The translations under genes were made by a program, and so were the position numbers. DNA of 39,052 nt, taken from Promethearchaeota archaeon. GTDB lineage: Archaea; Asgardarchaeota; Lokiarchaeia; Sigynarchaeales; SOKP01. The notes below the pieces were generated by a model. It saw only the letters and a program-made list of their open reading frames with translations, had not been told where the DNA came from and made no database searches. The DNA lies in NCBI GenBank assembly GCA_030668025.1, contig DAOUUT010000005.1, positions 1 to 39,052 on the forward strand. Direction: 5' to 3'. This document shows positions 8,396 through 15,648 of this stretch, piece after piece. Positions within the stretch are counted from its first letter, which is position 1, and every line of letters begins with the position of its first letter.

Positions 8396-8581
8396 TTAAT
8401 ATAGGATCGCTCGATAGAGAAGAAACATTAGAAGTTCGTCTTCCTCGCTCGATAGCGTGCTTTCTATAGGACAACGGTCTAGCCGCTCTCTCGTTTTTTC
8501 TCTCGCGATGTCGTCAAAACCTAATTCTAAAGAGATTTGAGAGAAAAAATTAGTTCCGCTACAATTCTTTGCTTTTTCCAT
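8396..8581 (-). CDS. Small hypothetical protein (61 aa)
   Basis: ATG at 8581 with AGGT about 7 nt upstream. The product is acidic and probably helical (ISLELGFDDIAREKTRERLD), with three charged clusters. CpG-containing codons (CGA, TCG, GCG) match those of the accessory genes to the right. No function can be assigned. Confidence 0.45.
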   Translation of the reverse strand: MEKAKNCSGTNFFSQISLELGFDDIAREKTRERLDRCPIESTLSSEEDELLMFLLYRAILY

Positions 8582-8912
8582 GACATTTACCTATTAATTA
8601 TCAGGTGTTATCATAACGCTACCATTGGCGCGAGGAGTATTTAAAGGAAAATATGATTAATTGCTCGCTAAGTTGTTTTTGATTTGCTTTTATTTTTTGA
8701 GGTTGTAAATCACCACTCAGAAAATCTTTAATAACCTGAAAAAACATAAGTTTTATGAAAAGTCGAAAAAAAACAAAAATAAAGGTTTAAACCTTTTACA
8801 CCTATATTGTAAATATATCTATAGATAATACGAGTAGTCAGGACTTTTCCTTGTTATCTGTTTCCTAATTTCTGAGGGTTTCAACGATATTAAATATATG
8901 ATAACTTTTCTT
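8582..8912. other. Intergenic region without recognised features
   Basis: 331 bp lie between two minus-strand genes. A TATA-rich stretch is visible near 8806-8830. No open frame, hairpin or RNA gene was recognised. Confidence 0.5.
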
Positions 8913-9365
8913 TTAAGAACCGATGAACATGTCAAGTTCCCTCTCTTTTTGGTTGTATGTTACGCTTTCTATGACTAAGTCGCCGAGGTAGTGCCCCCAT
9001 ATTCCGTATTTTCCCTCGGATTTTTTACGGTTATACAAATTGTCGTAGCTGCCAGGGTCGCCAACGCTTTTTTCCTCTTCCTCGTAGATCCGTTTGTAAG
9101 CCTCGTATATGTTTTTAAAAACGTCCAACCTCGTAAAACCTCCTTTCTTCTCCAAAGAAAGTCTCACTTCTACCGATAAGGGATAAATAATAATCATCGT
9201 TATCTTTTCGTCTTTAATTACCACTTCGTTGGGGTTGATTAAGTTATCCCTCACCTCTTTGTTTTCGAAATCTAATATAGAAGGTACTCTCGACTCAGGA
9301 GCTACGTAAAGCCAGAACTTAAGGTTTCCGTAGTGATCTATTATTATCGAAGACTTTTTTTTCAC
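8913..9365 (-). CDS. Conserved-looking hypothetical protein (150 aa)
   Basis: GTG start at 9365 with GAGATG 8 nt upstream. The gene lies 12 bp after the stop of the 229-residue gene, so the two form an operon. The product is alternating strands and helices. It has a helix rich in acidic residues (IYEAYKRIYEEEEKS) and a C-terminal block, GKYGIWGHYLGDLVIESV. That block resembles, from memory only, a family found in plants and large DNA viruses of eukaryotes. No catalytic motif can be named. The CpG-rich codon use matches the 229-residue gene. Confidence 0.75.
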   Translation of the reverse strand: MKKKSSIIIDHYGNLKFWLYVAPESRVPSILDFENKEVRDNLINPNEVVIKDEKITMIIIYPLSVEVRLSLEKKGGFTRLDVFKNIYEAYKRIYEEEEKSVGDPGSYDNLYNRKKSEGKYGIWGHYLGDLVIESVTYNQKERELDMFIGS

Positions 9366-9377
9366 GATAAAGCATCT

Positions 9378-10067
9378 CTACATCAAGTTGTTTTTTTTCA
9401 ATATCCAGGTGTCGACCTCAAAATTTTGAGCCGTTTTAGAATCTGAGTCGTAGTCAGAAAGAATAACAGATTTTGGCACCCAAATCGCTTTTTTTCCCTC
9501 AAAGGCTATCAGAAGGGCTTTCTCCGTCTTTGCTTCGCACACACCGGATAACTCGGCAGTTTCCTCTACAACCGATTCGATTTTTTCCTCCGACGTTTCT
9601 TCGACAGTTATTCGGTTAGGTTCTTTTTTAAGCGCAGCACCAGAATGATCTTCCCGTTTTTTAGCTTCGGTTGAAGCTATTATTTTTTCTTGAAACACGT
9701 GCGTAAGAAGTGCTTTAAAGACTTCTACCTCGCCGTAATTTAATAGTTTTAAGTAATCTCCCGCCTTTACTTTTAGTCTCTCTCTGTCTTTAGAGTCCCG
9801 TTCGAACAATATGGGCGTATCTCGCCCGTCGTAAGAATGGAAGGTTTCCCAAGCGTCTTTTTCCCCGCGCAAAACCCGGAGCATAAAGGCAACATCCACT
9901 AAAGAGAGCTTTATCGTTCTACCCTCTTTTTGAGAAGGTTTTTCCCACGAACCGTCCTCCTTTTTCTTGATGAACGTCAAAAAGATATCAGGACTGCTTG
10001 ATGGATTGCTATCAAAGATAATCCCAGTTTTCGAGCCAAAGAAACTTTTTCTATGATGGTTTACCAT
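9378..10067 (-). CDS. Possible single-stranded-DNA-binding-type protein (229 aa)
   Basis: Two parts joined by an acidic linker at about 135-175. The N-terminal 120 residues run as strand-turn-strand then helix (IKLSLVDVAFMLRVLRGEKD, then LKVKAGDYLKLLNYGEVEVF). This layout recalls archaeal ssDNA-binding or PC4-like proteins. The C-terminal 55 residues (KALLIAFEGKKAIWVPKSVI, then FEVDTWILKKNNL) resemble a small domain common in replication and recombination proteins of mobile elements. Both comparisons are from memory and tentative. It is the first gene of a two-gene operon and is transcribed away from the HerA operon across a 400-bp shared upstream region, which would suit a DNA-processing role. 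Confidence 0.7.
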   Translation of the reverse strand: MVNHHRKSFFGSKTGIIFDSNPSSSPDIFLTFIKKKEDGSWEKPSQKEGRTIKLSLVDVAFMLRVLRGEKDAWETFHSYDGRDTPILFERDSKDRERLKVKAGDYLKLLNYGEVEVFKALLTHVFQEKIIASTEAKKREDHSGAALKKEPNRITVEETSEEKIESVVEETAELSGVCEAKTEKALLIAFEGKKAIWVPKSVILSDYDSDSKTAQNFEVDTWILKKNNLM

Positions 10068-10469
10068 TTTTAATTCGCTTTTATATTTTTTTTTGTCTTA
10101 TAATCATACATACAAATTTTCTATTTAATGTTAAACGTTTTTCTAAAGAGTCTTATTTATTACTTTTATTACAGAAATCACGAGTTTATTTAAATAAAAA
10201 TAAGACAAATAAATTAAAATTCAAATACAATTAAGTTTTATAAGACTTTATATCATGAAGATTAAATTTCAGTTTAACGCCAATTTTAAATATATGTAAT
10301 CTGATAATAATATTATATCCAAAAAAATGCAAAAATACATTAGAGACGGTTTTTATCAAGAAATTTTATGTGATAAAGGTCAGTCATGATTTAAATAATA
10401 ATGAAGATATAATCAAATTAAAGACAATTTTTTTTGCTTTTTTGTTAAAAATTGAAATAAGGTGTGAAA
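10068..10469. promoter_or_regulatory. Divergent upstream region between the 229-aa gene and the HerA operon
   Basis: 402 bp of very AT-rich DNA. Leftward, TTATAA at about 10099-10104 is well placed for the 229-residue gene. Rightward, candidate TATA elements lie at 10246-10252 and 10285-10296, which would leave a leader of 100 bp or more. A 9-bp inverted repeat (GTCTTATTT at 10150-10158, complement at 10198-10206) could be an operator, but AT-rich repeats of this size also arise by chance. Confidence 0.45.
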
Positions 10470-13085
10470 ATGGGCGTTGAAATCTCTTTTCCATCGGGTA
10501 AAATCCCTATATCAACGTTAGAAAGGTATTCTTATTGCAAAAAACAAGGGATTCTCTCGTTAAGAAAGAAAGAAATAAGAAAAAAAGATACTAAAAAAAA
10601 AGTTATAGGACGAATCCTTCACGAAGTTTTTAAGAATTTTCACGAAGAATGGACAGATATTATGTATAGCCGCCGTGAAAAACAATGTGGTATTAACCGT
10701 TTAAAGTTAATCCTCGAAGCAGCTGTGGATCAAGCAAGGGTAACAATGGAAAGCGATCCATCGTATTTGGCCTATGAAGTTCCACTCAATAAAGGTTTTA
10801 AGAGGATGATGGAGGGTCGAAACGGATTTGTGTCTCAAATTAGCAACGCTGCCACAAAACTCGTAAAAGATAATGATCTTTTTAGATCTGATGAACTACC
10901 TCGAACTTATTTCAAAGGAGATCCGAAATTTGAATGGGAAGTAGGATTAGAACATTCTCAACTATACGGAAGAATCGATTGTTTAGTTGAGAAAGAACAA
11001 GAACAAGAATTTTTTATATGGGAGTTCAAAACCGGAATTGTCCCCGACGAACCTTTTGAAAGTCACGTTCTAGAAGCGGTTGGGTATGCTGTTGTATACG
11101 AACAAGAAAGCGAAATGAAGTGTATAGGGCTAAAAATCCTTTATTACGGCGAAAAGGAATTTGATATAGCGTTCACCGATTTCCATAGGGATAAAGTTAA
11201 TTCCCAAGTCCAAGAACTGTTTGATTATGAAGAAAAAGGAGATATTCCTCACGTTTTAATGAGTAGTAAATGTAAGGAATGCGATTTTTATGATGATTGC
11301 GATAAGGAGAGCAAAGTTATACAATTGTCTGGAGCAGAGGAAGAAGTCTCCGAACCAATCGATTTGGATTTAGATTTGGAGAAAGAAGAACAAAAATTAG
11401 AAAGTTTTGGAGAGACTGTAACTAAATCCGGTGAAATAAAAAAGACTACTCAAACATTAATACAAAAAGAAGTGAAATCGACAGCAACCAAGGTAGGTAA
11501 GCAAGCTATTTCTACTCCAGAAACTCTAGCAGATAAGGAACTTGTTCCTAAGGACGCTATTGGGATCGTCATACAATCGGAACAGCGTGAATATTTGTTA
11601 TCTACAGAAAAAGGCAATTTACTCTCAGGTGCAATAAAACAAGAATTTCAAAGGAAGTTATATCCCGGTCAGGTTCTGATAACAACGAACGAAAAAATAA
11701 AAGAAATGCCGTCTGCCATCGTAGAAGTGAAAGAAATAAAGTCTTTTCCTAAGACGCTCTCCGCCCCGTTTCGCAGGATTGATATGTTCAATATTTTGAT
11801 CGAGACTTCTCCTTTTATGTATTACGAGAATCAACGGTATTCAAAAGTTTTGTTTCCAGCTAATTTTTCTAGTTATTATTTTAGACTTCCCTCTAAACCA
11901 GAATTGATGAGAATTATGAATTTGTTTAGTGAGGGGATCAATTTAGGATTAGTCACTTACGAAATGTTAGAAAATGAATTACCCGATATGGAACTTATTT
12001 ATAAATACCCGTTCTCGTTTAAGGAAACGGGGTATAAAGGGATATTTGTTGTTGGTTCTCCTGGAAAGGGAAAGACTAATTTATTAAAAATTCTAATCAA
12101 TGGCATATCGCAATATGTTGGAACAAGAGATGGACTACCTCCAGCTGTTATAGTATTGGATATCACAGGGCAATTTGGTCAGCTTGATAAACACACTAAA
12201 TACGCTACAACCTTTGACGAGGAACTTTGGAAGTTACTGGATATGAAAATAGTGAATAAATTAAAAGTATTTAAGATTATACATGATTGTGGCGATGGAA
12301 CGCACACACTATCGTTAAACGCCATTGATCCCGAACTAATTAGTTTATTGTTTCCAGAGTTGCCCCCCACTTCTTCCACGAATTTTAAACGGATGGTTAA
12401 GATGATATTTAAGGATTATCCCGCAGTCAATTATGAAAATTTTTCTAACAAAATTAACGAAATTATACGACGAGAAAGCAGCACGCTAAACTCTCAAGTT
12501 GCTAAGGCAATTCAAGGGGCAATAACTAATGGCCCCGTTGATATGTTTGATCAAGGAGGTAAAGTATTACAAATAAAGGATATTTTAGTACCCGGTCAAG
12601 TATCTGTCATCCAAATCGATCACATTGTCGATAAAATGCCGGTTTTATTATATTTACTTTTAATGATTAACAGAAAGAAGATTTACGAAAACGATCAAAC
12701 TCCCGTTATAATGGTATTAGACGAAGCTCACGAGCTATTTCCAAAAAGTGCTAATCCCGGAGAAAAAGAATATTTGCGACGGGTTTCCCAGAGTTTAATT
12801 CGTATCGCTCGACGCGGAAGGAAAAAGCACTTTGGTTTAATTTTTGCCTCTCAACAACCCCACGACATAATACCTGAAATTATTGGAGTGTTCCAAACTA
12901 AAATTATTATGGGATTAGAAGCAACTTCAGGAAATTGGATAAAAGATACGCTTGGTAGAGAATACGTGACTTTGATATTTAGTCTTGGTCAAGGGTATGC
13001 TCGAATTTGGAACGCAGAGCTCCATAAGGGGACGTTAGTTCCGTTATTTATCCCAAAAGCACCTAATAAACACGAAGAGGATTAG
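10470..13085 (+). CDS. Cas4-like Fe-S nuclease fused to HerA-type ATPase
   Basis: 871 residues. The N-terminal 290 residues are a RecB/Cas4-type PD-(D/E)XK nuclease with GRILH, then D170 (GRID) and E185-x-K187 (EFKTG) as metal-binding and catalytic residues. C23 with C268, C271 and C277 (CKECDFYDDC) should hold a 4Fe-4S cluster, as in Cas4 and AddB. After a charged linker, a beta-rich part at about 360-430 may be the HAS barrel of HerA. The ATPase has Walker A GSPGKGKTN from 529, Walker B VIMVLDEAH (D751, E752), and downstream arginines (RIARRGRKKHFG). HerA hexamers pump DNA and normally partner the separate nuclease NurA; here a different nuclease is fused. The ATG at 10470 is chosen over the GTG at 10464 because GGTG lies 5 nt before it. 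First gene of the operon. Confidence 0.9.
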   Translation: MGVEISFPSGKIPISTLERYSYCKKQGILSLRKKEIRKKDTKKKVIGRILHEVFKNFHEEWTDIMYSRREKQCGINRLKLILEAAVDQARVTMESDPSYLAYEVPLNKGFKRMMEGRNGFVSQISNAATKLVKDNDLFRSDELPRTYFKGDPKFEWEVGLEHSQLYGRIDCLVEKEQEQEFFIWEFKTGIVPDEPFESHVLEAVGYAVVYEQESEMKCIGLKILYYGEKEFDIAFTDFHRDKVNSQVQELFDYEEKGDIPHVLMSSKCKECDFYDDCDKESKVIQLSGAEEEVSEPIDLDLDLEKEEQKLESFGETVTKSGEIKKTTQTLIQKEVKSTATKVGKQAISTPETLADKELVPKDAIGIVIQSEQREYLLSTEKGNLLSGAIKQEFQRKLYPGQVLITTNEKIKEMPSAIVEVKEIKSFPKTLSAPFRRIDMFNILIETSPFMYYENQRYSKVLFPANFSSYYFRLPSKPELMRIMNLFSEGINLGLVTYEMLENELPDMELIYKYPFSFKETGYKGIFVVGSPGKGKTNLLKILINGISQYVGTRDGLPPAVIVLDITGQFGQLDKHTKYATTFDEELWKLLDMKIVNKLKVFKIIHDCGDGTHTLSLNAIDPELISLLFPELPPTSSTNFKRMVKMIFKDYPAVNYENFSNKINEIIRRESSTLNSQVAKAIQGAITNGPVDMFDQGGKVLQIKDILVPGQVSVIQIDHIVDKMPVLLYLLLMINRKKIYENDQTPVIMVLDEAHELFPKSANPGEKEYLRRVSQSLIRIARRGRKKHFGLIFASQQPHDIIPEIIGVFQTKIIMGLEATSGNWIKDTLGREYVTLIFSLGQGYARIWNAELHKGTLVPLFIPKAPNKHEED

Positions 13086-13099
13086 GAGAGCGTCTATAT

Positions 13100-14476
13100 A
13101 TGTTAAAATTCCTGCCGCTCGGAGGAGGGAACGACATAGGAGCAAGCTCGTATCTCGTGCAGATAAATCGTTTCAACTTCTTATTAGACGCAGGATTAAG
13201 ACCAAGGGGCTTTAAGAATACGCCTAAATACATTAAAATGTTTGAATTAATCGAGGATTGGTCCCAGATCGATGCGGTCTTTATAAGCCACCCCCACCTC
13301 GATCACGTGGGCTCTCTACCTAAAGTGTTTGAAGCCAATCCAAAGGTCCCTATTTTTGTTCCTGAACAAAGTTTACCATTGATAAAAGTGCAGATATATG
13401 AATCTTTAACTTACCAAAAGCGAACCAAGAAATATTCCGAAGATTATCTGGGAGTAGAATATTCAATCGACTTAGTATCGAATTGTCTATCAAACATAAA
13501 AGAAATCGCATATAATAAGTTAACAAAAATAAAAAAGACTAACATAACCTTTGAATTTTGGCCCGCAGGACATATTTTAGGATCAGCGAGTATATTTATT
13601 AAAACGAGAAAGGGTAGCCTTGTATATACGGGAGATGTCTCTACTCATGAGAGGCCCTCAATCCCCGACCTATCTTATCCTTCTCGAAAGGTTGATCTAT
13701 TGATTATGGAAAGCACTTATTTAAGTTCCAATCACGAGATGTCACCACAAGAAGGGTTCGATCAATTATATTCAAAAGTAAAGGACATTACCAAAAAGGG
13801 AAACCACGTTCTGATCCCCAGTTTTGCTTTAGGTAAGGCTCAAGACATTATCAAGATGTTTATTGAGCGTAATAAAGCAGAAGATATTCCCGTTCCCGTT
13901 TATTTAGATGGTTTGGTAAAGAGAATTACTCGGATTTATAGCAATGTGTTAGGCGAATCCGTGTTTTTTAGCTTAAAGGACGGCTCGTGCAACTTGATTT
14001 CGGGTATACATAATGATGTGAATGAATATAAAAAGTTTTTAGAGCGTCATCCAGGGATAGCCATTATTTCAAGTTCTGGTATGCTCCTAAATGGGAGCAA
14101 GTCCGCTCGATGGGCTGAAGCTATTCTCCCCTACGAGGGAAACGGTTTATTCTTTACTGGTTATCTCGACGAAGAGTCTCCAGGTGCAAAGCTATTAAAG
14201 TGCGTAACCGAAAAAGTAATATCTCTTAACGGTGAAATTATCCCACTTAACGCACACATTGATAGATTCTACATTAGTACTCATTCTTCTGCGTCTGAAT
14301 TGGCTAATCTCGTTGAGATGGTAAATCCTAAAGTCGTCGTGTTAGTCCATGGAAATAATCCAGCGCAAAAAATTGCAGAATTCCAACAAGTATGTGAGAG
14401 AAAAATTAACAGAAAATTACCAATTATAAAATCTATAAATGAAGAAATAATAGAATTAGGTGAAATGTTTGAGTGA
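13100..14476 (+). CDS. Beta-CASP metallo-beta-lactamase ribonuclease (CPSF73/RNase J-like)
   Basis: 458 residues. The metallo-beta-lactamase part shows H64-x-H66-x-D68-H69 (SHPHLDHVG), a further ligand in AGHILGS, and D179 in TGDVS. The beta-CASP part shows the acidic motif A (MESTY, E204), a His in THSSASEL (motif B) and H417 in VLVHGNN (motif C). All metal ligands needed for catalysis seem present. Such enzymes cut RNA endo- or exonucleolytically; some family members act on DNA. The KH domains of archaeal aCPSF1 are absent, so this is a compact aCPSF2- or RNase J-like form. It lies 14 bp after the Cas4-HerA stop, with GGAGAG upstream, and its end overlaps the next gene. Confidence 0.92.
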   Translation: MLKFLPLGGGNDIGASSYLVQINRFNFLLDAGLRPRGFKNTPKYIKMFELIEDWSQIDAVFISHPHLDHVGSLPKVFEANPKVPIFVPEQSLPLIKVQIYESLTYQKRTKKYSEDYLGVEYSIDLVSNCLSNIKEIAYNKLTKIKKTNITFEFWPAGHILGSASIFIKTRKGSLVYTGDVSTHERPSIPDLSYPSRKVDLLIMESTYLSSNHEMSPQEGFDQLYSKVKDITKKGNHVLIPSFALGKAQDIIKMFIERNKAEDIPVPVYLDGLVKRITRIYSNVLGESVFFSLKDGSCNLISGIHNDVNEYKKFLERHPGIAIISSSGMLLNGSKSARWAEAILPYEGNGLFFTGYLDEESPGAKLLKCVTEKVISLNGEIIPLNAHIDRFYISTHSSASELANLVEMVNPKVVVLVHGNNPAQKIAEFQQVCERKINRKLPIIKSINEEIIELGEMFE

Positions 14477-15647
14477 AGAGCTATTAAACCTTGTTTATGA
14501 ACTGAACGCTAAATGCTTTCAAAAATTAGAAGTCTTAGACGAAGAAACTAAAGAGAGAAATGCTACTGAATATGTTATCATTAAAAATTACATCCAAAAA
14601 AAAGATTATAAAACGAAGGATTTAGCAAAGGTTACAAATAAACCGCAAGGTTTTATTTTTGAAATGGTGAAAAATCTAGGATTTATCAGATTTAGGAATA
14701 GAAAACCATATATCAATAAAAAAAATTTAGACGGATTTCGGTCTTTAACTAAAGACTTCATAATGTTTTTAAACTATCCGATCGACAAAGAATTGAATAA
14801 TAGTATCAAAAAAATTAATTCCTTCATGAGAAAGAGAAATCCCTTTAAAAATTTTAAAATTATTTTAATAAACGCTTTTGAATCTGCAGAGAATAAGGCG
14901 TTTTCTAACGAAATAGTAGATGAAATTAAGCTAATACTTAAAAACGCCAATTGGGCGATATGTAAGTATTTCTTTCAAGAATTATTTTCGATTTATCTTG
15001 AACTCCATCCTGAACTCATAGGAATAATCGTTCGAGCAAAAAAGACTGATTTACATGAACCAGAGGACTCTGATGCTGAGGAAGCGTTTGATGAGGATGC
15101 AGAACAACTTGAAACTGAGATTTCCATTAATCCAAGAGATTTGATGGAGCAAAATCAGAAACTAAATAACGAACTTAGCGAATCTAGAGCGGTATGCGAT
15201 TTTCTTACTATGCAATACGACGATCTAATGGTATCAATGGATAACTTGAAGAAAGTTTCGAGCGAGCAAGATTTTAGAAAAGTGTTTTTAGCGTTTAATT
15301 CTATTGAAAATAACAATGTGCTGGACGCTTTCTTTATCGCTAAATCGACTTTAGATACATTATTAAGTTCAGGTTGGGAACCATTTCCACCTGAACTTAA
15401 ATCAATATTGTATATTTTTGATCTTTTTGCAGAGTTCTTTAATAGACAAACCCTTACCACTAATTATAAGTTAGGAGAAGAGGTATTAATAACCATAGAA
15501 AACATCTTTAATTTTGAATATAAGGGACAAGAATTAAAAAAAGGAATGGAAGTGCTAGCAAGAGTGCGATCCCCAGCTTGGTATTATAAAGGAAGCTTAA
15601 TTTCAAAAGCGAGCGTTTTAGAAATTATAGATGGAGGAAAAGAATAA
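14469..15647 (+). CDS. GrpE-like co-chaperone with extra N-terminal domain
   Basis: 392 residues from a TTG at 14469, chosen because GGTGA lies 5 nt before it; a GTG at 14460 is the alternative. The start overlaps the beta-CASP stop by 8 bp. Residues about 30-85 look like a winged helix (YKTKDLAKVTNKPQGFIFEM). An acidic stretch at about 195-225 precedes a helical region (about 230-350). The last 40 residues (LKKGMEVLARVRSPAWYYKG, then LISKASVLEI) resemble the small beta domain ending GrpE, the nucleotide-exchange factor of Hsp70. The Hsp70 gene starts 1 bp after its stop, strongly supporting a GrpE role. The N-terminal addition, nearly 200 residues, is not usual for GrpE and could bind DNA or tether the chaperone to the nucleases. 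The GrpE assignment is inference from a short C-terminal match and context. Confidence 0.72.
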   Translation: MSEELLNLVYELNAKCFQKLEVLDEETKERNATEYVIIKNYIQKKDYKTKDLAKVTNKPQGFIFEMVKNLGFIRFRNRKPYINKKNLDGFRSLTKDFIMFLNYPIDKELNNSIKKINSFMRKRNPFKNFKIILINAFESAENKAFSNEIVDEIKLILKNANWAICKYFFQELFSIYLELHPELIGIIVRAKKTDLHEPEDSDAEEAFDEDAEQLETEISINPRDLMEQNQKLNNELSESRAVCDFLTMQYDDLMVSMDNLKKVSSEQDFRKVFLAFNSIENNNVLDAFFIAKSTLDTLLSSGWEPFPPELKSILYIFDLFAEFFNRQTLTTNYKLGEEVLITIENIFNFEYKGQELKKGMEVLARVRSPAWYYKGSLISKASVLEIIDGGKE

Positions 15648-15648
15648 A

